Part shown: positions 1 to 8,090 of the stretch, in pieces
Numbering within the stretch: the first letter of the stretch is position 1
Layout of the letters: the number at the start of each line of letters is the position of its first letter
Source of the DNA: Crossiella sp. SN42
GTDB taxonomy: Bacteria > Actinomycetota > Actinomycetes > Mycobacteriales > Pseudonocardiaceae
DNA length: 64,000 bases
Assembly: GCF_023897065.1 (NCBI RefSeq)
Contig: NZ_JAMHIV010000024.1
Span: forward strand, 109,071-173,070
Direction of reading: 5' to 3'
Made by a program: the position numbers and the translations under genes
Notes under the pieces: model-generated
Databases searched by the model: none
The model's input: only the letters and a program-made list of their open reading frames with translations
What the model was told of the DNA's origin: nothing

Positions 1-396
1 GCCGCGCTGGCCTCGGTCACCGCGCTGGCCCGCGCCTCCGGCGACCCCGGCGAACGCCAGCGGGTGCACGACGCCATCGAGGTCCTGCTGGCCAAGCCGG
101 AGGCGCACCAGCTCCGCCTGCTGGAAGCCCTCACCCTGGTCACCTCCGGCCAGGTGGCCATGCCCGCCGACCTGGCCGAGGAGGTGCTGCGGGTGGGCGG
201 CTCGGCCAAACCCGACCAGCAGCTCGGCCTGCCCGGCCGCCCCCGCCAGGAACTGCTCGCCTTCGCGCTGGAACGGGCCGGGTGGTGGCGGGCCTTCGCC
301 TCCTTCGGGGCCACTCCGGCGCAAAGCCGGGTGGCGCACGTGGTGCACCGCGCATACTTCCTGATCTGGCAGCAGCTCGGTGGAGGATCGAGATGA
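1..396 (+). CDS. C-terminal end of an unidentified protein, cut by the window edge
   Basis: An open frame runs in from base 1 and gives 131 residues before a TGA at 394-396; the start lies outside the window. The visible part is Leu/Ala-rich and predicted helical, with no motif I recognise. Its stop overlaps the ATG of the GrpE-like gene in an ATGA junction, and that gene overlaps the dynamin-like gene, so the three are probably translated from one mRNA. In other actinobacteria such clusters often include an Hsp70-like protein upstream. That is context only; I cannot assign this fragment to a family. Confidence 0.75.
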   Translation, partial: AALASVTALARASGDPGERQRVHDAIEVLLAKPEAHQLRLLEALTLVTSGQVAMPADLAEEVLRVGGSAKPDQQLGLPGRPRQELLAFALERAGWWRAFASFGATPAQSRVAHVVHRAYFLIWQQLGGGSR

Positions 397-752
397 CGAC
401 CGGGGGAACCGGACCGGTGGACGCCGCGTCGGAAGAGGTCATGTTCGACCCCGCACGCGGTGAGCGGAAGAAGCTCATCCAGCTGTGCCTCTACGCGCTC
501 GACCGGGCCCGCAGCGCCGGTGTCGCGGAGCGGATCGTGGACGGACTGGCCGGGGTGGGGGTGACCCCGGTGCGGCCGGACGGGGAGCGCTTCGACCCGG
601 CCGTGCACGAGGCGGGCGGCACCCAGCCCACCGACGACCCCGCGTTGGCCGGGCTGGTCGCCGAGACCGAGGTGGTGGGCTTCCTGGACCACGGACAGCC
701 GGTGCGGCCGCCGGTGGTGACCGTGTACACGCTGCGCGAGGCCGCCGGGTGA
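393..752 (+). CDS. GrpE-like nucleotide exchange factor, short form
   Basis: The product has 119 residues. GrpE proteins release ADP from DnaK/Hsp70 chaperones. The C-terminal half carries the GrpE beta-domain signature FDPAVHEA (residues 68-75), then the VVGFLDHGQPVRPPVVTVY segment, which matches the GrpE pattern of a glycine-containing turn followed by RPA/PxVxV. The long N-terminal dimerisation helix of housekeeping GrpE (about 180-210 residues) is much reduced. This therefore looks like a specialised paralogue, not the groE/dnaK-operon copy. The ATG at 393 was chosen over an upstream in-frame start because it makes an ATGA overlap with the preceding gene and follows GGAGG at 382-386. The downstream dynamin-like GTPase starts within its stop codon. 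Function in this operon is unknown. Confidence 0.75.
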   Translation: MTTGGTGPVDAASEEVMFDPARGERKKLIQLCLYALDRARSAGVAERIVDGLAGVGVTPVRPDGERFDPAVHEAGGTQPTDDPALAGLVAETEVVGFLDHGQPVRPPVVTVYTLREAAG

Positions 753-2596
753 ACGCGCCGGTGACCTCGGGCGTGCCGCTGCCCAAGCTGGTGCGGCACA
801 CCGTCGGACGGCTGGTCGAACTGCTCAAGGAGGCCGATCCGGCCGCCGCCGAGTGGGTGGCCGCGGTGCGTGACGGGCGGCCCTCGGTGCCCTCGGTGGT
901 GGTCGTCGGTGAGACCAACCGGGGGAAGAGCTCGCTGGTCAACGCGTTGCTGGCGGCGGAGAACCTGTCGCCGGTGGACGCGCACGTGGCCACCGCCAAC
1001 TACCTGGTCTTCGCCCACGGCGAGGAGTGGGCCGCGCAAGCCTGCTATTCGGGACAGGTGCAGCCGGTGTCCTTCCCGGTGGAGCAGCTGCACCGCTGGG
1101 TGACCGTGACCGGGGAGCTGCCGGAGGGCCAGCTGCCGCCCCGCTTCGTCCGGGTCGAGGCGCCCATCCCGCTGCTGAGCCGGTTGACCGTGATCGACAC
1201 CCCCGGGGTCGGCGGGCTGGACTCGATGCACGGCGAGCTGGCCGCCGAGGCCGCCGCCAACGCCACCGCGCTGCTGTTCGTGGTGGACGCCTCCGCCCCG
1301 CTGACCAGCGGCGAGCTGACCTTCCTCGCCCAAGCCGGCGAGCGGGTGGAGACGGTGCTGTTCGCGCTGACCAAGACCGACCAGTACCGGGGCTGGCGGC
1401 AGGTGCTGGAGGCCAACCGGGCACTGCTGGCCGAGCACGCGCCCCGGTTCGCCGGCGCGGTCTTCCACCCCGTCAGCGCCCGGATGTTCGGCCTGGCCAA
1501 GAACGCGCCCACGCCGGAGACCGCGGCGCTGTTGCGCGAGCAGTCCGGCATCGCGCCGTTGCAGACCGGCCTGCAGGAGCTGGTCGCCGCGCACGCGGCC
1601 ATGCTGGCCGAGGCCAACACGCTGCGCGCGGCGGCCACCGCGCTGGCCGAGCAGACCGCGAAGCTGACCGCCGAGCAGCGCACCCTGAGCACCGGCGAGG
1701 ACGAGGCCGAGTCGCTGCGGGCGCGCAAGGACGAGCTGGTCGCGCTGCGCCGCTCGGCCACCAGGGGCTGGCAGGTGCGGCTGCGCGGGGAGACCCAGCG
1801 GGCTCGGGTGGAGAGCTCGCACGAGGTGGCCAGGCAGATGCGGGACGTGCAGTCCTGGTTCCGCCGGGCCATCGACGCCGCCGACCGGGAGGGCCTGCAA
1901 CGGCTGCCGCAGGAGCTGGACGCGGCGCTGCAACTGGTCTCCGGCCGGTTGAGCGACGGACTGGCCGCCCGGCTGGACGCGCTGGCCAAGGCGGTGCTGG
2001 CCGAGCTGTTCTCCCCGGACGAGCTCGATGTCATCCGGTCCCAGTTCGCCCGCGCCGGGCAGCCGCCGGTGCTGCTGCGCAGCCCGGACCGGCGCCCGCC
2101 CAACGCCGAGGACAAGCTGCTGGTGTTCATGGGCGTCTCCGGCGGGCTCGGCCTGGGCAAGGCCGCCGCGCTGCCGCTGGCCGGACTGGGCATCGCCGCC
2201 TCCAGCGCGCTGGTGCTGCCGGTGACCATCGTGCTCGGCCTCGGCGCGGGCTGGTGGCTGGCCCGCACCCGCAAGCACACCGCGGACAAGACCTACCTCA
2301 AGCAGTGGCTCACCGAGGTGGTCGCGGACGCCCGCTCCACCATGGAGCAGCTGGTCTCCGAGCAGCTGATCGAGGCCGAGCAGCAGCTGTCGCTGGCCAT
2401 GGACGACGCGCTGGGCAGGCGGATCGGCGCGATCGAGGACGAGCTGCGCGAGGTGGACAAGGCGCTGCGGATGGACACCGCCGAACGCAACCGGCGGCTG
2501 CAGGCGGTCGGTAAACGGCTCGCCGAGGTCAAGGCGGGGCGGGCCCAGGCGGAGATGCTGCTGGGACGCATCCGTGATCAGCGGGACGCGGGTTGA
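749..2596 (+). CDS. Dynamin-family large GTPase with a C-terminal membrane hairpin
   Basis: The 615-residue protein begins with GTG at 749, overlapping the upstream stop. The GTPase domain has a P-loop GETNRGKS (54-61), the G3 motif DTPGVGG near residue 150 and a G4-like TKTD near 207. A long helical region follows with many Glu/Arg/Gln residues, typical of the dynamin stalk. Two hydrophobic, glycine-rich stretches lie near residues 456-505, then a coiled C-terminal helix. This order is that of bacterial dynamin-like proteins such as IniA and LeoA, which bind and remodel membrane. In actinobacteria such proteins have been tied to envelope stress and membrane fission. Coupling to a GrpE-like gene suggests chaperone-assisted action, which is inference. 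A short inverted repeat (TGACA-GGT-TGTCA, 2594-2606) sits at the stop. Confidence 0.88.
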   Translation: MNAPVTSGVPLPKLVRHTVGRLVELLKEADPAAAEWVAAVRDGRPSVPSVVVVGETNRGKSSLVNALLAAENLSPVDAHVATANYLVFAHGEEWAAQACYSGQVQPVSFPVEQLHRWVTVTGELPEGQLPPRFVRVEAPIPLLSRLTVIDTPGVGGLDSMHGELAAEAAANATALLFVVDASAPLTSGELTFLAQAGERVETVLFALTKTDQYRGWRQVLEANRALLAEHAPRFAGAVFHPVSARMFGLAKNAPTPETAALLREQSGIAPLQTGLQELVAAHAAMLAEANTLRAAATALAEQTAKLTAEQRTLSTGEDEAESLRARKDELVALRRSATRGWQVRLRGETQRARVESSHEVARQMRDVQSWFRRAIDAADREGLQRLPQELDAALQLVSGRLSDGLAARLDALAKAVLAELFSPDELDVIRSQFARAGQPPVLLRSPDRRPPNAEDKLLVFMGVSGGLGLGKAAALPLAGLGIAASSALVLPVTIVLGLGAGWWLARTRKHTADKTYLKQWLTEVVADARSTMEQLVSEQLIEAEQQLSLAMDDALGRRIGAIEDELREVDKALRMDTAERNRRLQAVGKRLAEVKAGRAQAEMLLGRIRDQRDAG

Positions 2597-2627
2597 CAGG
2601 TTGTCACCATTTCGATCGGTTGCCGAC

Positions 2628-2656
2628 TTGGCGATGGAACCGAACGGGCCTACCGT
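2628..2656 (+). promoter_or_regulatory. Sigma-70-type promoter of the Asp-rich repeat gene
   Basis: TTGGCG (2628-2633), a 17-bp spacer and TACCGT (2651-2656) form a good actinobacterial vegetative promoter. The start codon at 2718 is about 55 nt beyond the expected transcription start and has a strong ribosome binding site (AAGGGGGA, 2706-2713), so this is a leadered mRNA. Confidence 0.5.
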
Positions 2657-2717
2657 AAGTCGAAGTGGCAAGAAACGCCCAGCTTGCCCGCACCCCGGGT
2701 AGTCCAAGGGGGATCAG

Positions 2718-3446
2718 GTGTACATCGAGGAGACCGGCGCCACCGACGGTGACATCAAGGTGACCGTGGACGGTGAGGAGATGACCGTCGAGGCTGTCAG
2801 CGACAGCAACCAGGACGGGATCGACGACACGGCGGTGGTCGAGACCGACGACGGCTACCTCAGCTTCACCGACACCAACGGCGACGGCACCGCCGACGTC
2901 ATGCGCACCCTCGACGACAAGGGCGCGGTGGTCAGCACCGCCCGCTTCGACTCCGCCAGCGGCGAGTGGGTCACCGAGGGGCAGCGCTCCAGCGCGGGCC
3001 CGCAGACCGCGGTGGGCACCGGGTCCGGGCTGATCGTGCACGGCCCCGACGGCGAGCAGCACCTGCAGGGCGAGCTGACCGACACCGACGGCGACGGCAA
3101 GGGCGACACCCTGGTGGTCACCGACGCCGACGGCGACACCGTGGTCTTCGCCGACATCGACGGCGACGGCGACGCCGACGTGGCCACCGAGATCACCGGC
3201 AGCGGCCAGGTGATCGTCAGCGAGCACCGGGGCAACGGCGAGTGGGTCGTGGTGCACGACGAGAGCCTCGGCGACACCATGGGCAGCGAACCGGCCCGGC
3301 TCTCCGACGCCGACTGGGAGGTCGAGACCGCCACGGACAAGGCGCCGCAGGGCAGCTTCCACGTGGACCCGGTCACCGGCGAGTGGGTCGACTCCACCGG
3401 CACCGGCGGCGGCATCGGTGGCGCGCAACAGCCCCGCTGGACATAG
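2718..3446 (+). CDS. Asp-rich repeat protein, DUF6802-like, probable calcium binder
   Basis: The protein has 242 residues, is very acidic and has no signal peptide. At least four D-x-[DN]-x-D-G type loops are visible: DSNQDG (29-34), DTNGDG (52-57), DTDGDG (122-127) and DIDGDG (146-151). Each is followed by a short strand such as TAVVETDDGYLSF. These resemble EF-hand, dockerin or thrombospondin type-3 calcium loops embedded in a beta-rich repeat. From memory the protein resembles actinobacterial proteins named DUF6802, but I could not confirm this. The GTG start is fixed by AAGGGGGA seven or so bases upstream and by the promoter at 2628. It stands alone: its own promoter precedes it and a hairpin follows. 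Role unknown. Confidence 0.8.
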   Translation: MYIEETGATDGDIKVTVDGEEMTVEAVSDSNQDGIDDTAVVETDDGYLSFTDTNGDGTADVMRTLDDKGAVVSTARFDSASGEWVTEGQRSSAGPQTAVGTGSGLIVHGPDGEQHLQGELTDTDGDGKGDTLVVTDADGDTVVFADIDGDGDADVATEITGSGQVIVSEHRGNGEWVVVHDESLGDTMGSEPARLSDADWEVETATDKAPQGSFHVDPVTGEWVDSTGTGGGIGGAQQPRWT

Positions 3447-3490
3447 AACTCCGACCCGGAGTACCCCGGGTCACCCTGGCTAAAACCCGA

Positions 3491-3523
3491 ATCAACCTCA
3501 TCCGGATACCGGGTGGGGTTGAT
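3491..3523 (+). terminator. Hairpin after the Asp-rich repeat gene
   Basis: ATCAACC (3491-3497) pairs exactly with GGTTGAT (3517-3523). A smaller palindrome (ATCCGGAT) lies in the loop and CTCTTTG follows. It lies 45 nt past the stop and is consistent with a weak intrinsic terminator. Confidence 0.45.
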
Positions 3524-3633
3524 CTCTTTGTGGGACACGCCACCAGAGAGCGCTTGCTGAGCTGGGCGGGGCCGGAAACGTCACCCGTTCATCTCCGCGC
3601 CACAAGTGGCTGAATCGATCCCCTTATCGGTCT

Positions 3634-3736
3634 TGTGAGCGAGGCGACACTCCGGGTGTCGGCAGCGCCTGTTGGCTACCGCTAGCCTCAAAACAATCCC
3701 TTTCCACGCCACGCCCGGCGCCCCCGGGCGTAGCGT
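3634..3736 (+). promoter_or_regulatory. Control region upstream of pckG
   Basis: The 318-bp gap between 3447 and 3764 holds the terminator above and several inverted repeats. TGTGA-N6-CGACA (3634-3649) is a partial match to the Crp/GlxR consensus TGTGA-N6-TCACA. CGACAC-TCCGG-GTGTCG (3645-3661) overlaps it, and GGCTA-CCGC-TAGCC lies at 3674-3687. A possible -10 box TAGCGT is at 3731-3736. Cyclic-AMP-type control would suit a gluconeogenic gene, but the match is imperfect. Confidence 0.3.
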
Positions 3737-3764
3737 CGCTTTCTTCGCTCAGGCAGGAGACGCC

Positions 3765-5585
3765 ATGACCGCACTGACCATCCCCGGTCTCGATCAGGCA
3801 CCCACGACGCACGCGCGCCTGCTTTCCTGGGTTCGTGAGGTCGCGGAACTGACCGCGCCGGACGAGGTCGTCTGGGTCGACGGGTCGCCCGAGGAAGCTG
3901 AGCGCCTGAACCAGAAACTGGTCGACGCAGGCACCTTTGTGCGACTCCAGAACAAACCGAACTCGTTCTGGTGTGCCTCTGACCCCAATGACGTGGCCAG
4001 GGTGGAAGAGCGGACCTACATCTGTTCCGTTGACGAGGCCGACGCCGGTCCGACCAACAACTGGATGAATCCGGTCGAGATGAAGTCCATCATGACCGAG
4101 CTCTACCGCGGTTGCATGCGCGGCCGCACGATGTACGTCATTCCGTTCTGCATGGGCCCGCTCAGCGCGGAAAAGCCCATGCTGGGCGTGGAAATCACCG
4201 ACTCCGAATACGTCGTTGCGTCCATGGGCATCATGACCCGCATGGGCAGCAAAGCGTTGGCGCTCTTCGGTGACGACGCCGACTACGTGCCCTGCCTGCA
4301 CTCGGTCGGCGCGCCGCTGGAGCCCGGCCAGCAGGACGTGCCGTGGCCCTGCAACGACACCAAGTACATCACCCACTTCCCGGAGACCCGCGAGATCTGG
4401 AGCTTCGGCTCCGGCTACGGCGGCAACGCGTTGCTGGGCAAGAAGTGCTACTCGCTGCGCATCGCCTCCACGATCGCGCGCGAAGAGGGCTGGCTGGCCG
4501 AGCACATGCTGATCCTCAAGCTGACCTCGCCGGAGCAGAAGGTCCACTACATCGCCGCGGCGTTCCCCTCGGCCTGTGGCAAGACCAACCTGGCCATGCT
4601 GGAGCCGACCATCCCCGGCTGGAAGGTCGAGACCCTCGGCGACGACATCGCCTGGATGCGCTTCGGTGAGGACGGCCGCCTGTACGCGGTGAACCCGGAG
4701 GCCGGCTTCTTCGGCGTCGCGCCCGGCACCAACTGGAAGACCAACCCGAACGCCATGCGCACCATCGAGCGCGGCAACTCGGTGTTCACCAACGTCGCGC
4801 TCACCGACGACGGCGACATCTGGTGGGAGGGCATGGAGAACACGCCCGCGCACGCCACCTCGTGGAAGAAGCAGGACTGGACCCCGGCCGACGGTGAGAA
4901 CGGGGTGCTCAGCTCGCACGCCAACTCCCGTTACTGCACGCCGATGTCGCAGTGCCCGGTGCTCGCGCCGGAGTGGGACGACCCCAACGGCGTGCCGATC
5001 TCGGCGATCTTCTTCGGCGGCCGCCGCGGCACCACCATCCCGCTGGTGAACGAGGCCCGCGACTGGCAGCACGGCGTGTTCATGGGCGCCACCCTCTCCA
5101 GCGAGAAGACCGCGGCCGCCGCGGGCAAGGTCGGCGACGTGCGCCGCGACCCGATGGCCATGCTGCCCTTCATCGGCTACCACGCCGGTGACTACTTCGC
5201 GCACTGGATCTCCGTCGGCAAGAACGCCGACTCGGTGAAGCTGCCGAAGATCTTCTACGTGAACTGGTTCCGCCGGGGCGACGACAAGCGCTTCCTGTGG
5301 CCCGGATTCGGCGAGAACGGCCGCATCCTGAAGTGGGCCATCGAGCGCATCGAGGGCAAGGCCGCGGCCCAGGAGACCCCGATCGGCCACGTGCCGACCG
5401 CGGACGACCTGGACCTGTCCGGACTGGACGCGCCGAGGGCCGACATCGAGGCCGCGCTGGCCGTGGATGTGGACGAATGGCGGGCCGAACTGCCGCTCAT
5501 CGAGGAGTGGTTCACTCAGATCGGTGACAAGCTGCCCAGCTCGCTGCGTGACGAGCTGGAGGCGCTCAAGCAGCGTCTTGCCTGA
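3765..5585 (+). CDS. pckG: Phosphoenolpyruvate carboxykinase (GTP)
   Basis: The 606-residue enzyme converts oxaloacetate and GTP to phosphoenolpyruvate, GDP and CO2, the first committed step of gluconeogenesis. Family features are clear: an arginine in the PEP-binding segment (EERTYI, 81-86), the GTP-enzyme active-site cysteine and kinase-1a P-loop in FPSACGKTN (267-275), and the metal-binding pair GDDIAWM (292-298). Length matches GTP-type PEPCK (about 600). ATG at 3765 was preferred to an earlier in-frame start because CAGGAGA (3754-3760) precedes it and the N-terminus ([12 protein letters not shown]) matches actinobacterial homologues. A strong terminator follows, so the gene is monocistronic. 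Confidence 0.97.
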   Translation: MTALTIPGLDQAPTTHARLLSWVREVAELTAPDEVVWVDGSPEEAERLNQKLVDAGTFVRLQNKPNSFWCASDPNDVARVEERTYICSVDEADAGPTNNWMNPVEMKSIMTELYRGCMRGRTMYVIPFCMGPLSAEKPMLGVEITDSEYVVASMGIMTRMGSKALALFGDDADYVPCLHSVGAPLEPGQQDVPWPCNDTKYITHFPETREIWSFGSGYGGNALLGKKCYSLRIASTIAREEGWLAEHMLILKLTSPEQKVHYIAAAFPSACGKTNLAMLEPTIPGWKVETLGDDIAWMRFGEDGRLYAVNPEAGFFGVAPGTNWKTNPNAMRTIERGNSVFTNVALTDDGDIWWEGMENTPAHATSWKKQDWTPADGENGVLSSHANSRYCTPMSQCPVLAPEWDDPNGVPISAIFFGGRRGTTIPLVNEARDWQHGVFMGATLSSEKTAAAAGKVGDVRRDPMAMLPFIGYHAGDYFAHWISVGKNADSVKLPKIFYVNWFRRGDDKRFLWPGFGENGRILKWAIERIEGKAAAQETPIGHVPTADDLDLSGLDAPRADIEAALAVDVDEWRAELPLIEEWFTQIGDKLPSSLRDELEALKQRLA

Positions 5586-5603
5586 TCAGCCTCACGCACC
5601 AGA

Positions 5604-5645
5604 GCTCGGGGCCCGGTGGCCAGCGTCGTCCGCCGGGCCCCGAGC
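5604..5645 (+). terminator. Strong hairpin terminator after pckG
   Basis: GCTCGGGGCCCGG (5604-5616) and CCGGGCCCCGAGC (5633-5645) are perfect 13-bp complements around a 16-nt loop, followed by CTGGTTTGTG. It starts 19 nt after the pckG stop. Confidence 0.8.
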
Positions 5646-5677
5646 CTGGTTTGTGTGACCCTGTGGCAAGGGACACA

Positions 5678-6547
5678 GTGAAGTGCATGCCCGAACGTCC
5701 TGGTCCCGCCACTCGCGCCCGCAGGGTGTGTGCCGTGCTGCGCACCCTGCGCAAGGCCAACCGCCTCACCCTGCATCAGGTCGCGATCGCCCTCGGCGTC
5801 TCGGTGACCAAGGTGCAACGCATGGAGACCGGGCGGCGCGGCCTGCACGTCGACGACGTGAACGCCCTGCTCACCCTGTACCAGGTGCCCGCGCAGCAGC
5901 GGGCCGAGCTGCTCGCCCAGGTGGGCGCGGCGGCCAACCCCGGCTGGTGGCAGGCCCCCGGCTCGCGGCTGCCCGCCGACCTGCGCCAGCTGATCGGCCT
6001 TGAGGACGAGGCCGCGGTGGTGCGCGACTACGAGCTGGCCATGGTGCCCAGCCTGCTGCAGACCGCCGAGTACGCCAGGTCCGCGCTGGGCGGCATGGAC
6101 CACCGGCTGCACGAGCCCGATCTGGGCCGCCAGGTCGCGGCCACCATGACCAGGCAGATGGTGCTGGCCAGGCCCACCCCGCCGAACCTGCACTGCGTGG
6201 TGGAGGAGAGCGCGTTGCAGCGGCCGATCGGCGGGCCAGGGGTGCTGGCCCGCCAGTTGCAGGCGCTGTGCGTGCTGGCGGAGCGGCCCAACGTCACCCT
6301 GCGGGTGCTGCCCGGCAGCCGGGGCGCGCATCCCGGACTGCGCGGGTCGATGACCATCCTGGAGTTCGCCGACGCGCCCACCCTGGTGTGCGTGCCCACG
6401 GCGGGCACGCACACCTTCCTGCAGACCGCGGCCGAGGTGGACCGGGCGCGGGAGGCCTGGGCGGTGCTGGAGCACCTGGCCCTGCCACCGGCGGAGTCGG
6501 CACACCTGCTGGGCGGGTACGCCGGTGAGCTGGCCCGCGCTAGCTGA
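5678..6547 (+). CDS. XRE-family regulator with DUF5753 domain
   Basis: This is a helix-turn-helix regulator of the large actinobacterial type with a C-terminal DUF5753 domain. The HTH is near residues 18-70 (LHQVAIALGVSVTKVQRMETGRRG). The C-terminal domain shows the family's usual landmarks: an invariant-like YELAMVPSLLQTAEYARS region, VVEESALQRPIGG, and MTILEF near the end. Homologues are usually paired with a small DUF397 protein and control development or secondary metabolism. No DUF397 gene is visible here, so this copy is an orphan. GTG at 5678 is favoured because AAGGGA (5668-5673) precedes it; ATG at 5687 is an alternative. The 3' end overlaps the convergent hydrolase gene by 8 bp. Confidence 0.88.
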   Translation: MKCMPERPGPATRARRVCAVLRTLRKANRLTLHQVAIALGVSVTKVQRMETGRRGLHVDDVNALLTLYQVPAQQRAELLAQVGAAANPGWWQAPGSRLPADLRQLIGLEDEAAVVRDYELAMVPSLLQTAEYARSALGGMDHRLHEPDLGRQVAATMTRQMVLARPTPPNLHCVVEESALQRPIGGPGVLARQLQALCVLAERPNVTLRVLPGSRGAHPGLRGSMTILEFADAPTLVCVPTAGTHTFLQTAAEVDRAREAWAVLEHLALPPAESAHLLGGYAGELARAS

Positions 6548-8090
6548 TCGCCGGGAACGGCGGCCGTGGCTTGGCCGCCGGGTCCGGCATGGGCTCGCCC
6601 GCGCAGGTGCTGCCGTTGGCGGGCAGGGCGCCGGTGGTCAGGTAGGCGCTGACCCTGGCGTCCACGCAGGCGTTGCCGCGCAGGTACATCCAGTGGTCGC
6701 CCTCGTCGGCGACCACCAGCATCGGCGAGCCCTTGGGCAGCACCCGCTGGGCCCGCTGGGCGCCCTCGATCGGGGTCTGCGGGTCGCGCACGGAGTTCAC
6801 CAGCAGCATCGGCGGCAGGCCGCGGCCGGTGACCTCGGGCAGGCGGAACTCGGGGCGCTGCCAGGACATGCACTGCTGCACGATCTTCTGCCAGCCCATC
6901 AGCGGATACCTGCGGCCCAGTCGCTCGGACTCGGCGATGGTCCCGGCCCGGCCGCCGCGGTAGGGCGTGTCGTTGCAGACGATGGACAACGCGGTGCCGG
7001 TCTGGCTGTCCGGGTCCGGGGTGAGGATGTCCTGTCCTGGCGCGGACTCCGCCGCCGGGCCGCCCTCGCTGAGCCGCTTGAGCAGGGCCAGGTTCGCCGC
7101 GGCGCCGGGGAAGTAGTCCTGCTGCCCCTGGGCGCCGACGATCACCATGTCGAGGTCCGCGCCGCCCAGCAGTCTTCCTTGCACCTCAACGGGTTTCGCG
7201 GCCAGCCGGGCCCGCACGGTCTCGTACGTCGCGCCCGTCTCGGCCGCGGTGCGGCCCCAGCCGTAGCGGTCGTGGTGCCGGGCCAGCCAGGGCAGGAAGT
7301 CGGTGCGGAACCGGCGTTCCATGGCACGGGCCTGGTCGTTGAGCAGCTGCTGCCAGGTCGCGGTGACATCGGGGACCGAGTCCAGCACGAACCGGCCCAC
7401 CCGGTGCGGGAAGTAGGTGGCGTAGAACGGGCCGAGCCAGGCGCCGCCGGACACCCCGTAATAGTTGATCTTGTGTTCGCCGAGCAGGTGGCGCAGCAGG
7501 TCGAGGTCGTGCGCGGTCTGCTCGGTGTTGACGTGCTTGCCCAGTTCGCTGTTCTGGCAGTCGCGGGCGATGGCGTCGTTGACCGCCAGGAACTTCGCCA
7601 GGTTGGCCGGGCTGCGGTCCCGCCAGTCCGGCAGCGGCGAGGGCGCGGTGGGCCGGCAGCTGACCTGGCTGCTGCCGCCGGTGCCGCGCACGTCGATGCC
7701 GTAGACGTCGTGGCTGGCCAGCACCGCCTGCTGGCCGGCGGCCAGGAAGTTCAGCGGGAAGGACCGGCCCGCCTCGCCCGGTCCGCCGGGGTTGGTGAAC
7801 AGCACACCCTGGCGGAGGCCGGTGGCGCGCAGCCGGGTGATCGCCACGGTGATGTCCTTGCCCTCGCGCGGGCGGCGCCAGTTCGTCGGCGCGGTGTAGC
7901 CGGCGCATTCCAGCGCGGTGCCGCCCGGTGGCAGGCCGGGTGGCGGGTTGGCCTGGTCGAAGCAGGGTTTCCAGTCCAGGCGCTGGGTGAGGTAGCGGCT
8001 CGGGGTGGACTCGGTGGCGAAGGCGGCCGCGGGCGCGGCGAGCAGCGCGGCGGCCACCGCCAGCACGGTTGCCTTGCGTCTCAAGGACAT
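6540..8090 (-). CDS. Secreted alpha/beta hydrolase, tripeptidyl aminopeptidase type (copy 1)
   Basis: The 516-residue protein has an N-terminal signal peptide (MSLRRKATVLAVAAALLAAP, cleavage near AFA-TES). It has the Streptomyces tripeptidyl aminopeptidase/SlpD-SlpE layout: oxyanion segment TNPGGPG (99-105), nucleophile elbow GVSGG with Ser214, and a C-terminal tail domain carrying the acid D436 (VRDPQTPIE) and H466 (GDHW). Such enzymes cut tripeptides from exported proteins and assist extracellular protein turnover. Four or more cysteines suggest disulphides. It overlaps the next gene upstream (copy 2) by 10 bp, and the two are probably co-transcribed. Substrate is not predictable from sequence. 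Confidence 0.9.
   Translation of the reverse strand: MSLRRKATVLAVAAALLAAPAAAFATESTPSRYLTQRLDWKPCFDQANPPPGLPPGGTALECAGYTAPTNWRRPREGKDITVAITRLRATGLRQGVLFTNPGGPGEAGRSFPLNFLAAGQQAVLASHDVYGIDVRGTGGSSQVSCRPTAPSPLPDWRDRSPANLAKFLAVNDAIARDCQNSELGKHVNTEQTAHDLDLLRHLLGEHKINYYGVSGGAWLGPFYATYFPHRVGRFVLDSVPDVTATWQQLLNDQARAMERRFRTDFLPWLARHHDRYGWGRTAAETGATYETVRARLAAKPVEVQGRLLGGADLDMVIVGAQGQQDYFPGAAANLALLKRLSEGGPAAESAPGQDILTPDPDSQTGTALSIVCNDTPYRGGRAGTIAESERLGRRYPLMGWQKIVQQCMSWQRPEFRLPEVTGRGLPPMLLVNSVRDPQTPIEGAQRAQRVLPKGSPMLVVADEGDHWMYLRGNACVDARVSAYLTTGALPANGSTCAGEPMPDPAAKPRPPFPAIS

Noticed and set aside
491..2707. 738-codon minus-strand frame opposite the dynamin-like gene
   Set aside because: Low-complexity His/Gln/Gly/Arg composition typical of antisense shadow frames in high-GC DNA; the plus strand encodes a clear GTPase.
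3624..5390. 588-codon minus-strand frame opposite pckG
   Set aside because: Antisense shadow of a strongly conserved enzyme gene; no family motif.
5662..5677. TGTGGCAAGGGACACA as a Crp site before the XRE gene
   Set aside because: Only the outer four bases of each arm match and it overlaps the ribosome binding site of the gene; too weak to list.
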